From NCBI GenBank assembly GCA_910575725.1, contig CAJTFE010000017.1:1-64000 (forward strand): 64,000 nucleotides of DNA. Direction: 5' to 3'. The first letter of the stretch is position 1; each line of letters begins with the position of its first letter. The notes below the pieces were generated by a model, which ran no database searches, was not told where the DNA came from, and was given only the letters and a program-made list of their open reading frames with translations. Source of the stretch: Clostridia bacterium (GTDB lineage Bacteria > Bacillota > Clostridia > Lachnospirales > Lachnospiraceae). Made by a program: the position numbers and the translations under genes. Below, one piece after another: positions 7,963 through 16,497 of this stretch.

Positions 7963-8814
7963 ATGAGTGATTATGATAACGCTATTTTCCGGCTTGCCAC
8001 GGCACAGGAAGCAGAGCCGGAGGACTATACCGGGGAGGACGGGCTTCTATATTGCGGGAGCTGCCGCCAGCCCAAAGAAGCCTACTTCCCGGAGGGCAAG
8101 ACCTTTTTCGGACGTGACCGACACCCAAAAGAATGTGACTGCCAGCGGAAACGCCGGGAAACACTGGAAGCCGCAGACCGGGAGCAGAAACACCGGGAGG
8201 AAGTGGAACGGCTGAAAAGAAAGGGCTTCACCGACCCGGCTATGAGGGAATGGACTTTCGGCAACGACAACGGCAAATGCCCCCAAATGGTGAAAGCCCA
8301 TGCCTATGTGGAACAATGGGAGCAGATAAAGGACGGGAACCACGGAATAATTTTGTGGGGAGAAGTCGGCACGGGCAAGAGCTATCTTGCCGGGTGTATT
8401 GCCAATGCCCTCATGGAGAAAGAGGTTTCCGTGTGCATGACAAACTTTGCTTTGATACTCAACGACCTTGCCGCCAGCTACAAGGACAGGAACGAATATA
8501 TCTCCCGGCTTTGTAGCTTCCCGCTGCTTATCCTTGACGATTTCGGCATGGAGCGTGGCACGGAATACGGGCTTGAACAGGTTTACAACGTGATAGACAG
8601 CCGATACCGCAGCCAAAAGCCGCTGATTGTCACTACAAATTTGACGCTGGAAGAATTACAGAACCCGGAGGACACCGCCCACGCCCGCATATATGACCGC
8701 CTTATTGAAATGTGTACCCCCGTCTGCATTACCGGGGAGAATTTCAGGAAAGCCAAAGCAAGGGAGAAAATGGAACAGCTTAAAATGCTGCTGAACAGAA
8801 AGGAGAGCCTATGA
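7963..8814 (+). CDS. DnaC-like ATPase (helicase loader)
   Basis: This 283-aa protein has an N-terminal zinc-ribbon-like region (CGSCRQPKEAY, then CDCQRKR), a Walker A loop GEVGTGKS at about residues 129-136 and a Walker B LLILDDFG at about 187-194. It is of the DnaC/IstB AAA+ type. AAGGAGGAACGATTTT precedes the ATG. It probably loads the host helicase for the upstream initiator. It overlaps the TnpW-like gene by 4 bases. Confidence 0.85.
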   Translation: MSDYDNAIFRLATAQEAEPEDYTGEDGLLYCGSCRQPKEAYFPEGKTFFGRDRHPKECDCQRKRRETLEAADREQKHREEVERLKRKGFTDPAMREWTFGNDNGKCPQMVKAHAYVEQWEQIKDGNHGIILWGEVGTGKSYLAGCIANALMEKEVSVCMTNFALILNDLAASYKDRNEYISRLCSFPLLILDDFGMERGTEYGLEQVYNVIDSRYRSQKPLIVTTNLTLEELQNPEDTAHARIYDRLIEMCTPVCITGENFRKAKAREKMEQLKMLLNRKESL

Positions 8815-9002
8815 CCGACACCCCCAACAGAAGCACTACCGCCCGCCGCCCGGATTGCGTGACCGAGATACGCCGGGGGAACACCGTCCTTGTGGTTTCC
8901 GGCTATTTCAAACAGGACACTACCGCCACCGCCACCGACAAGATGATGAAAGTGCTGGAAGCCGAGAGTGTAGCCGGACACAAGCCAACTTTTACCGCAT
9001 AA
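8811..9002 (+). CDS. TnpW-like small protein (IME)
   Basis: This 63-aa protein contains the motif RRGNTVLVVSGYFK followed by a helix DKMMKVLEAE, like the TnpW family of Tn4451-type elements. Its start overlaps the stop of the ATPase gene (ATGA). A relative sits before the recombinase of the ICE at 34573-34740. No function is established. Confidence 0.65.
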   Translation: MTDTPNRSTTARRPDCVTEIRRGNTVLVVSGYFKQDTTATATDKMMKVLEAESVAGHKPTFTA

Positions 9003-9058
9003 ACCGGGCATGAAAAAGCGGTCATGCCGCAGGGTGTGACCGCCGGAATTGGCGTTCT

Positions 9059-9691
9059 TTATACCATAAACAGGTTTAGGATACCATGTAAAAGGATTGT
9101 AGAATAACAATTTTTCGTTCTCAAACGAACAAAGCCAATCACTAATCCATATCCCGCTCCTGCTATGATTTTCCATGAAACAGCAATCCAATTACCTACT
9201 GCAATTTGTGGAATCATATAACCGATATGCCATACCGCAAATAATACAATGTTTAAGGCGTATATGATTTTTTCATTTTTTATTGCCCGTTTTGATTTTT
9301 CCCAGATGTATCCCCGAAAAAGCAATTCTTCATAAACAGGAGTTACGATACAGCCATATAAAAGGCTCATAACAGCAGGGAAACCTTCAAGAAAATTTGC
9401 GGGTGTAGCTATATACAATACAGCTACTATACAAGTACAAATGACATAGCCCTTTCCAAATTTTCCGGGGAAAACAGATAGTTTTTGCTGTTTTGTTTTT
9501 GAATAACATATCAAAAACAATGTGAGTGCCACCATGATAACCATAGTAACCATTTTCTCATTAAAAATTGTATTTGGGAAAAACGGTACGATAATATGCT
9601 TTAGCAGTGCAAGAACTCCTTGAAGCAGCAATAACAGAGCAAAAATTTCAATCAGTATATGAGCTGGTTTATGAGTATCAGTTTTTATCAT
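9059..9691 (-). CDS. CPBP-family intramembrane metalloprotease (cargo)
   Basis: This 210-aa membrane protein has about six hydrophobic segments, the EELLFRGY motif (residues 120-127), a downstream FAVWH and a third motif LLHGILNL. These are the conserved sites of CAAX/bacteriocin-processing (CPBP, Abi) proteases. It is AT-rich relative to the flanking mobilisation genes and lies on the opposite strand, so it looks like a later addition. In Firmicutes such proteins often act in bacteriocin maturation or immunity; there is no bacteriocin gene visible nearby. Confidence 0.85.
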   Translation of the reverse strand: MIKTDTHKPAHILIEIFALLLLLQGVLALLKHIIVPFFPNTIFNEKMVTMVIMVALTLFLICYSKTKQQKLSVFPGKFGKGYVICTCIVAVLYIATPANFLEGFPAVMSLLYGCIVTPVYEELLFRGYIWEKSKRAIKNEKIIYALNIVLFAVWHIGYMIPQIAVGNWIAVSWKIIAGAGYGLVIGFVRLRTKNCYSTILLHGILNLFMV

Positions 9692-9807
9692 GTGCGGTAT
9701 ATTCTCCTTAGTTTTTAGATTTGTATAGAGTATATCACACAGCTATGAACTTTTCTATCACGAATATGGTGACAATCCGGAATAAAAAATAGTCAATTTG
9801 ACAGAAC

Positions 9808-9854
9808 ATAAAGAAGCAAATACGCTATACAGACAGCCGCCTATGTGATATAAT
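9808..9854 (+). promoter_or_regulatory. Promoter of IME recombinase with internal att-arm copy
   Basis: An extended -10 box TGATATAAT lies at 9846-9854. TAAAGAAGCAA (9809-9819) just upstream is identical to the arm sequence at 260-270 in attL and differs by one base from the arm in attR (11580-11590, reverse). A recombinase binding site overlapping its own promoter would allow self-repression. Confidence 0.5.
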
Positions 9855-9898
9855 CAAAGTACGGAATAGTGGGCTGGCTGTCGGAAACGGAGGATATT

Positions 9899-11521
9899 AT
9901 GTCAAGACAGACCACCACAACACTCATTACCGCCCTTTATCCGAGATTATCCCATGAGGACGAGCTGCAAGGCGAGAGCAATTCCATTTCCAACCAGAAG
10001 CGAATCCTTGAAAACTACGCAAAACAGAACGGCTTCGGGAATCTGAAATGGTACACGGACGACGGTTATTCCGGGGCGAACTTCCAAAGACCCGGCTTCC
10101 AGTCCATGCTTGCCGACATTGAAGCGGGGCTTGTGGGGACGGTTATCGTCAAGGATATGTCAAGGTTAGGGCGAAACTACTTACAAGTGGGAATGTACAC
10201 AGAAATGATTTTCCCACAGAAAAACGTCCGTTTTATTGCAATCAATGACGGCGTTGACAGCGCACAGGGCGACAACGATTTTGCCCCCTTGCGTAACATC
10301 TTTAACGAATGGCTGGTGAGAGATACGAGCAAGAAAATCCGAGCGGTAAAACGCTCAAAAGGCATGAGTGGGAAGCCTATCACAAGCAAGCCCGTGTACG
10401 GCTACCTCATGGACGAGGACGAAAATTTCATCATTGACGAGGAAGCCGCCCCCGTGGTGAAGCAGATTTACAACCTTTGCCTTGCCGGGAACGGCCCGAC
10501 CAAGATAGCCCGTATGCTCACGGAGCAGCAGACACCCACGCCGGGAACGCTGGAATACCGCCGGACGGGAAGCACCCGCCGCTACCACCCCGGCTATGAG
10601 TGCAAGTGGGCGACAAACACCGTAGCGCATATCCTTGAAAACCGGGAATACACGGGCTGCCTTGTGAACTTCAAGACCGAGAAAGTGTCCTACAAGGTAA
10701 AGCAGAGCAAGGCGAACCCCGAAGAAAAGCAGGCAATTTTTGAGAACCACCACGAACCAATCATAGACCGTGACACATGGGAGCGTGTGCAGGAGCTACG
10801 CAAGCAGCGCAAACGCCCCAACCGCTATGATGAAGTGGGCTTGTTCTCCGGCATACTCTTTTGTGCCGATTGCGGGAGCGTCATGTACCAGCAGAGGTAT
10901 CAGACGGACAAGCGGAAACAGGACTGCTACATATGCGGCAGCTACAAGAAACGTACCGCCGACTGTACGGCGCACTTTATCCGCACCGACCTTTTGACCG
11001 AGGGAGTGACGGAGAACCTACGGAAAGTCACCAGCTATGCCGCCAAGCACGAAGCCCGGTTTATGAAGCTCTTGACCGAGCAGACCGAGGACGGGAGCAA
11101 ACGCCGGAATGCCGCCAAGAAGAAAGAACTGGAAGCGGCAGAAAAACGGATTGCGGAACTCTCCGCTATCTTCAAGCGGCTGTATGAGGACAGCGTGGCG
11201 GGGCGCATATCGGACGAGCGTTTCACGGAGCTTTCGGCAGACTACGAAGCCGAGCAAAGGGAACTGAAAGAGAAAGCCGCCGTTCTGCAGGGCGAGCTTT
11301 CAAGGACGCTGGAAGCCACGGCAAACGCTGAAAAGTTTATGAAAGTGGTACGCAAGTACACCAGCTTTGAGGAACTCACCCCTACCCTGTTACGGGAGTT
11401 TGTGGAGAAAATCGTAATCCACGAATCGGAAGCACTGGACGGGAAACGCCGGGGGAAGCTCCGCAGACAGGAAATCGAAATCTATTACTCTTTTGTCGGC
11501 AAGGTAGAATTGCCCGACTAA
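9899..11521 (+). CDS. Large serine recombinase (IME integrase)
   Basis: This 540-aa protein has an N-terminal resolvase domain with YPRLSHEDE, where the catalytic serine sits, and the VKDMSRLGRNY motif. A recombinase domain follows, then a zinc ribbon (CADCGSVMY, then CYICGSYKK), a coiled coil and a DUF4368-type tail (IEIYYSFVGKVELPD). ATG 9899 is chosen because GGAGG lies 7 bases upstream; an in-frame GTG at 9869 has no such site. It would cut at AA in maff2 and move the IME. The attR site lies 80 bases downstream. Confidence 0.93.
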   Translation: MSRQTTTTLITALYPRLSHEDELQGESNSISNQKRILENYAKQNGFGNLKWYTDDGYSGANFQRPGFQSMLADIEAGLVGTVIVKDMSRLGRNYLQVGMYTEMIFPQKNVRFIAINDGVDSAQGDNDFAPLRNIFNEWLVRDTSKKIRAVKRSKGMSGKPITSKPVYGYLMDEDENFIIDEEAAPVVKQIYNLCLAGNGPTKIARMLTEQQTPTPGTLEYRRTGSTRRYHPGYECKWATNTVAHILENREYTGCLVNFKTEKVSYKVKQSKANPEEKQAIFENHHEPIIDRDTWERVQELRKQRKRPNRYDEVGLFSGILFCADCGSVMYQQRYQTDKRKQDCYICGSYKKRTADCTAHFIRTDLLTEGVTENLRKVTSYAAKHEARFMKLLTEQTEDGSKRRNAAKKKELEAAEKRIAELSAIFKRLYEDSVAGRISDERFTELSADYEAEQRELKEKAAVLQGELSRTLEATANAEKFMKVVRKYTSFEELTPTLLREFVEKIVIHESEALDGKRRGKLRRQEIEIYYSFVGKVELPD

Positions 11522-11575
11522 AGCCCGACCCGTCCGGCAGTCAGCCGGACAGGGAACGGCAAAATTTTTTACACT

Positions 11576-11612
11576 TCTTTTACTTCTTTATCTCACATGA
11601 GCAAAAAGCCAG
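11576..11612. other. attR: right junction of the IME in maff2
   Basis: The element arm, reverse of TAAAGAAG at 11582-11589 and ACATGAGCA at 11595-11603, ends at AA (11604-11605). ICE sequence AAGCCAGGGC resumes at 11606. Together with attL this predicts the circle junction ACATGAGCA/AA/TGCTCATGT. Confidence 0.8.
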
Positions 11613-11696
11613 GGCATGAAGCAGCTCATGGCGGGCGGCGGCGTTGCCCTTATCGGCATGACCCTTGTACCGCTGCTTTCCGGGCTGTTCGGTTAA
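11604..11696 (+). pseudogene. maff2, 3' part
   Basis: The frame K-S-Q-G followed by MKQLMAGGGVALIGMTLVP and ending SGLFG is the C-terminal transmembrane half of Maff2. An in-frame TGA at 11598-11600 lies in the IME arm, so this part has no start except the internal ATG 11616, which lacks a good ribosome site. It completes the fragment at 122-246. Confidence 0.85.
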
Positions 11697-11715
11697 GAAG
11701 CGTGGGTAAAGGCTT

Positions 11716-12585
11716 ATGCAGAGCATACTTGACGCGATTAACGAATGGATAAAGGAAATCCTCATAGGAGCCATAAACGGTAATCTGTCAACTATGTTCG
11801 GGGACGTAAACGAGAAAGTCGGCACTATCGCCGCAGAGGTAGGGCAGACCCCGCAAGGGTGGAACGCAAATATATTCTCCATGATACAGACGCTTAGTGA
11901 GAATGTAATCGTACCCATTGCGGGGCTTGTCATTACCTACGTCCTATGCTATGAGCTTATCAGCATGGTAACGGAAAAGAACAATATGCACGACGTTGAC
12001 ACTTCCATGTTCTTCAAGTGGGTGTTCAAGGCGTTTGTGGCAGTCTACCTTGTGACGCACACCTTTGACATCACTATGGCGGTGTTCGATATGGCGCAGC
12101 ACGTTGTTTCCGGCGCGGCGGGGGTAATCGGCGGCAGCACAGAGATTGATGTTGCCGCCGCCCTTGCTTCCATGCAAAGCGGGCTTGACGCTATGGAAAT
12201 CCCCGAACTGCTCTTACTTGTCATGGAAACAAGCCTTGTGAGCTTGTGCATGAAAATCATGTCCGTACTGATAACCGTTATCCTCTACGGGCGCATGATA
12301 GAAATTTACCTTTACTGTTCGGTATCGCCTATCCCGTTTGCAACTATGACTAACCGGGAATGGGGGCAGATAGGAAACAACTACCTAAAATCCCTGTTCG
12401 CTATCGGTTTTCAAGGCTTCCTCATAATGATATGCGTCGGCATTTACGCGGTTTTGGTAAACAACATGATAATAGCGGACAACCTGCACAGCGCGATTTT
12501 TTCCCTTGCAGCCTATACCGTTATCCTCTGTTTCTCCCTGTTCAAATCCGGCGCACTGGCGAAGTCGATTTTCTCCGCGCATTAG
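11716..12585 (+). CDS. TrbL/VirB6-like conjugation membrane protein
   Basis: This 289-aa protein is strongly hydrophobic, with about six membrane segments (for example VIVPIAGLVITYVLCYELI and LMICVGIYAVLVNNM). It lies immediately after maff2 and before PrgI and VirB4, the position of the VirB6/TrbL-like inner-membrane channel in Tn1549-type ICEs. The start ATG follows GTAAAGGCTT, a weak site. Confidence 0.8.
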   Translation: MQSILDAINEWIKEILIGAINGNLSTMFGDVNEKVGTIAAEVGQTPQGWNANIFSMIQTLSENVIVPIAGLVITYVLCYELISMVTEKNNMHDVDTSMFFKWVFKAFVAVYLVTHTFDITMAVFDMAQHVVSGAAGVIGGSTEIDVAAALASMQSGLDAMEIPELLLLVMETSLVSLCMKIMSVLITVILYGRMIEIYLYCSVSPIPFATMTNREWGQIGNNYLKSLFAIGFQGFLIMICVGIYAVLVNNMIIADNLHSAIFSLAAYTVILCFSLFKSGALAKSIFSAH

Positions 12586-12762
12586 CGGCGTGTCAAGGGC
12601 AGGGTGGAGATTTTCAGAGCGAAGCGGCGAAAATACGACCCGACCTTGACGCGGATAACCCCCATATAATACGGGCGGGCAAAGGGCATAGATTGACCTT
12701 TGCCTTGATTACCCTTATGGAAAATTACAGCAACACCAAACCCAGAGAAAGGAGGTTTTCAC

Positions 12763-13164
12763 TTGGCGTATGTACCCGTACCCAAAGACTTATCCAAAGT
12801 CAAGACAAAAGTAGCTTTCAACCTTACCAAACGGCAGATTGTATGTTTTGCGGCAGCTCTCATTATCGGCTTGCCGCTTTTCTTTCTGCTCAAAGACAGC
12901 ACAGGCACAAGCCTTGCGTCTATGGCTATGATTGCCGTCATGCTGCCCTGTTTCCTGTTCGCCATGTATGAGAAGCATGGACAGCCCCTTGAAGTGGTGG
13001 TGAAGAACATTATTCAGACGAAATTCATAGCCCCCAAAGAACGACCATACAGGACAGACAACTTTTATTCCGTCTTAGAACGGCAGAGAAAACTTGAAAA
13101 GGAGGTATCAGCGATTGCAAAAGGAAACACGAAGAAACAGCGCGGCGGGAAGCGCAAAGCCTAA
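12763..13164 (+). CDS. PrgI-family protein (VirB3-like)
   Basis: This 133-aa protein has two adjacent membrane segments (IVCFAAALIIGLPLFFLL and SLASMAMIAVMLPCFLFA), then EKHGQPLEVVVKN, the usual PrgI layout. TTG 12763 follows AAAGGAGGTTTTCAC. It overlaps the VirB4 gene by 50 bases and would sit with it at the base of the secretion channel. Confidence 0.85.
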   Translation: MAYVPVPKDLSKVKTKVAFNLTKRQIVCFAAALIIGLPLFFLLKDSTGTSLASMAMIAVMLPCFLFAMYEKHGQPLEVVVKNIIQTKFIAPKERPYRTDNFYSVLERQRKLEKEVSAIAKGNTKKQRGGKRKA

Positions 13165-15553
13165 CCCGCCCCGCAAGCTCACCCGCGCCGAGAAAAAGCA
13201 GATTGCGGAAATCATCAGACAGGCAAAGGGCGACGGGAAAGCGCATACCGCGCAGCAGACAATCCCCTATATCCAGATGTACCCGGACGGTATCTGCAAG
13301 GTTACGGGACGCAAATACTCAAAGACCGTCGCCTTTGAAGATATTAACTATCAGCTTGCACAGGCAGACGACAAGACCGCCATTTTTGAAAACTGGTGCG
13401 ACTTCCTCAACTACTTTGACGCTTCCGTTTCGGTGCAGCTCTCTTTCATCAATCAGGGGACGCAGCGGGGCGAAGCGGAAAAAGCGGTCAATATCCCGGC
13501 ACAGGAGGACGCTTTCAATTCTATCCGCACAGAATACCGGGATATGCTGAAAAACCAGCTTGCAAAGGGCAACAACGGGCTTGTCAAAGCAAAATATATC
13601 ACCTTTGCCATTGAAGCCGACAGTCTGGGCGCGGCGAAATCCCGCCTTGCCCGTATCGAAACGGACGTACTCAACAACTTTAAGCTCTTGGGCGTGTCTG
13701 CCCGCCCCATGACAGGCTATGAACGCCTTAAAATGCTGCATGGCATTTTCCACCCGGAGGGCGGGCAGTTTGCCTTTGATTTTTCATGGCTTGCCCCGTC
13801 CGGGCTTTCCACAAAGGACTTTATCGCCCCGTCCTCTTTCCGTTTTGGCGAGGGGCGGTATTTCCGCATGGGGCGCAAAATCGGCGCGGTTTCATTCCTT
13901 GAAATCCTTGCGCCGGAATTAAACGACCGTATCTTGTCGGACATTCTGGACTTGGAAACGGGCGTTATCGTCAATCTGCATATCCACAGTATCGACCAGA
14001 CCGAAGCCATAAAGACAATCAAGCGGAAAATCACCGACCTTGACAAAATGAAAATCGAGGAACAGAAAAAAGCGGTACGCAGCGGCTACGACATGGATAT
14101 AATCCCGTCCGACCTTGCCACGTTCGGCAGCGAAGCGAAGAACCTCTTACAGGACTTGCAGAGCCGGAATGAAAGAATGTTCCTCTTGACGTTCCTTGTG
14201 GTGAACATGGCGGACACGAAGCGGAAACTGGAAAATGACGTATTTGCGGCGGCGGGCATTGCACAGAAGAACAACTGCGCCTTAACCCGCCTTGACTACC
14301 AACAGGAAGCGGGGCTTATGTCCTCTGTACCGCTTGGGGAGAACCTTATCCCCATTCAAAGAGGGCTTACCACGTCAAGCACCGCTATCTTTATCCCCTT
14401 TATCACACAGGAGCTTTTCCAGACGGGCGCGGCTTTGTACTACGGCTTAAACGCCCTGTCTAACAACATGATACTCTGCGACCGCAAGCAGCTAAAGAAC
14501 CCCAACGGCTTAATCTTGGGTACGCCGGGAAGCGGGAAATCCTTTGCCGCCAAACGGGAAATGACAAACGCTTTCCTCATTACAGACGACGACATAATTA
14601 TCTGCGACCCGGAAGCAGAGTATTTTTCCCTTGTGCAGCGGCTTGACGGGCAAGTGATACGGTTATCGCCTACGGGCAAGGGCATTGACGGGAAGCCCCA
14701 GTATGTGAACCCTATGGATATTAACCTCAATTACAGCGAGGACGACAGCCCCCTTGCGCTGAAATCCGACTTTATCCTCTCCCTCTGCGAGCTTGTCATA
14801 GGCGGCAAGGAGGGCTTGCAGCCCGTCGATAAGACCGTCATTGACCGCGCCGTTAGGAACGTGTACCGCCCTTTCCTTGCAGACCCCGACCCGGAGAAAA
14901 TGCCTATCTTGGGCGACCTCTACAACGAGCTTTTGAAGCAGCCGGAGCCGGAAGCGGCGCGTATTGCGGCGGCGTTGGAGCTGTATGTTTCCGGGAGCCT
15001 TAACGTATTCAACCACCGTACCAACGTGGAGCTGAACAACCGCCTTGTCTGCTTTGACATCAAGCAGCTTGGGAAGCAGCTCAAAAAGTTAGGTATGCTC
15101 ATTGTGCAGGACCAGGTATGGAACCGCGTCACCGTCAACCGGGCAGAAAGGAAATCCACCCGGTATTTTATGGACGAATTTCATCTTCTCTTGAAAGAGG
15201 AACAGACCGCCGCCTATTCCGTTGAAATCTGGAAGCGTTTCAGAAAATGGGGCGGCATACCCACAGCCATTACGCAGAACGTCAAAGATTTGCTTGCTTC
15301 CCGCGAAGTGGAGAATATCTTTGAAAACTCTGATTTTGTCCTCATGCTCAATCAGGCGGCGGGCGACCGGGCTATCCTTGCAAAGCAGCTCAACATCTCC
15401 CCGCAGCAGATGAAATATGTCACCCACACCGAAGCGGGCGAGGGGCTTATCTTCTACGGAAACGTGGTGCTGCCCTTTGTAGACCGCTTCCCGAAAGACA
15501 CCGAGCTTTACCGGGTAATGACGACGAAGCCGGAGGAAGTGGGCGAAGCATGA
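13115..15553 (+). CDS. virB4: VirB4/TraE-type conjugation ATPase
   Basis: This 812-aa protein has Walker A LGTPGSGKSFAAK near residue 470 and Walker B RYFMDEFHLLL near 688, with an N-terminal CagE/TrbE-like domain. TTG 13115 is preferred because AAAAGGAGGTATCAGCGA precedes it; the longer frame from 13094 would include the ribosome site itself. The final bases overlap the methyltransferase start (ATGA). It powers assembly of the secretion channel and DNA transfer. The length is normal for the family. Confidence 0.92.
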   Translation: MQKETRRNSAAGSAKPNPPRKLTRAEKKQIAEIIRQAKGDGKAHTAQQTIPYIQMYPDGICKVTGRKYSKTVAFEDINYQLAQADDKTAIFENWCDFLNYFDASVSVQLSFINQGTQRGEAEKAVNIPAQEDAFNSIRTEYRDMLKNQLAKGNNGLVKAKYITFAIEADSLGAAKSRLARIETDVLNNFKLLGVSARPMTGYERLKMLHGIFHPEGGQFAFDFSWLAPSGLSTKDFIAPSSFRFGEGRYFRMGRKIGAVSFLEILAPELNDRILSDILDLETGVIVNLHIHSIDQTEAIKTIKRKITDLDKMKIEEQKKAVRSGYDMDIIPSDLATFGSEAKNLLQDLQSRNERMFLLTFLVVNMADTKRKLENDVFAAAGIAQKNNCALTRLDYQQEAGLMSSVPLGENLIPIQRGLTTSSTAIFIPFITQELFQTGAALYYGLNALSNNMILCDRKQLKNPNGLILGTPGSGKSFAAKREMTNAFLITDDDIIICDPEAEYFSLVQRLDGQVIRLSPTGKGIDGKPQYVNPMDINLNYSEDDSPLALKSDFILSLCELVIGGKEGLQPVDKTVIDRAVRNVYRPFLADPDPEKMPILGDLYNELLKQPEPEAARIAAALELYVSGSLNVFNHRTNVELNNRLVCFDIKQLGKQLKKLGMLIVQDQVWNRVTVNRAERKSTRYFMDEFHLLLKEEQTAAYSVEIWKRFRKWGGIPTAITQNVKDLLASREVENIFENSDFVLMLNQAAGDRAILAKQLNISPQQMKYVTHTEAGEGLIFYGNVVLPFVDRFPKDTELYRVMTTKPEEVGEA

Positions 15554-16497
15554 TAAAAAACGAAAAAAATATAAAACCACTGACACATTTAAGCCTGTTT
15601 ACCGGGATAGGCGGCATAGACATAGCCGCCGAAGCCGCAGGCTTCACAACCGTCTGCCAGTGCGAATGGGCGGATTACCCAACCGCAGTATTGGAAAAGC
15701 ACTGGCCGGACGTTCCACGTTTCAGAGATATACACACTCTGACAAAGGAGGCTTTCTATGAACGGACAGGAAAAAAAGAACTCACGCTGCTCTCCGGCGG
15801 CTTCCCATGCCAGCCCTTTTCCAGTATCGGGCCAAAAAAGGGGTTTGAGGACACCCGTTACCTCTGGCCGGAAATGTGCCGCGTCATTAACGAACTCCGG
15901 CCCCATTATGTGCTTGGCGAAAATGTTGCTAACTTCATCAATATGGGGTTCCACAAAACGCTCATTGACCTGGCAAAAGCGGGATATGCTGTTTGGACAT
16001 TCGTACTTCCTGCTTGTGCCGTCGGCGCATGGCATGAACGCAAGCGAACTTTTATCGTGGGGATTGATGTTTCCTACTCCCCTTGCCGCCGACACAGGCT
16101 CAAGGACAAGGACGGAACGGATAAGCATATCCCCAAACGGGGCGTTCCGCCGGAAGAAACGGGACGGGAGGTACTGGTCGGCGGGGCTTTCGGAAACAAT
16201 CTATTTTCTGACGCCGGTAACAGACCCGTCCCTGCGCTTCAACCCGGAATGGGTGGAATGGCTGATGGGCTTCCCACAGGGGTGGACGGAAATATCCTCT
16301 GGTGCATAGAGCCTACGGATATTCCCCGGCTGTCCCCGAACACAAAGGACAGGTCAAAACGCCTAAAAACGCTTGGGAACGCCGTAGTGCCGGCACAGGT
16401 TTACCCAATCTTAAAATATATCGCGGACATGGAAACCGGGAAATGTTCGGAATGGTGCGTCTGGGAAAAGGAGGTGGCAGACCATGAAACAGTATAA
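15550..16497 (+). CDS. Orphan C5 cytosine DNA methyltransferase
   Basis: This 315-aa protein has motif I SLFTGIGG, motif IV GGFPCQPFS with the catalytic cysteine, motif VI GENV, and motif X GNAVVPAQVYPI. There is no restriction partner beside it, so it probably protects transferred DNA from recipient restriction. It overlaps virB4 by 4 bases and the CHAP gene by 14. The +1 frame is open across 15758-16309 and also reads like the C-terminal part of another methyltransferase group (NPEWVEWLMGFPQGW at about 16243-16287). See the finding. Confidence 0.9.
   Translation: MIKNEKNIKPLTHLSLFTGIGGIDIAAEAAGFTTVCQCEWADYPTAVLEKHWPDVPRFRDIHTLTKEAFYERTGKKELTLLSGGFPCQPFSSIGPKKGFEDTRYLWPEMCRVINELRPHYVLGENVANFINMGFHKTLIDLAKAGYAVWTFVLPACAVGAWHERKRTFIVGIDVSYSPCRRHRLKDKDGTDKHIPKRGVPPEETGREVLVGGAFGNNLFSDAGNRPVPALQPGMGGMADGLPTGVDGNILWCIEPTDIPRLSPNTKDRSKRLKTLGNAVVPAQVYPILKYIADMETGKCSEWCVWEKEVADHETV

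Larger units (their letters stand above)
247..11605 (+). mobile_element. Integrative mobilizable element with tet gene, inserted in maff2
   Basis: About 11.36 kb lies between the two maff2 halves. It encodes a tetracycline ribosomal-protection protein, a sigma/HTH regulator pair, MobC, a relaxase, a transfer-assisting-type protein, a cysteine-rich VLP protein, a replisome organiser, a DnaC-like ATPase, a TnpW-like protein, a CPBP protease and a large serine recombinase at the right end. No secretion ATPase or channel gene is present, so it should be mobilised in trans, plausibly by the ICE it sits in. Serine-recombinase IMEs that target conserved genes of Tn1549-type ICEs are a known class. 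Whether this one is described cannot be judged here. Confidence 0.85.
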
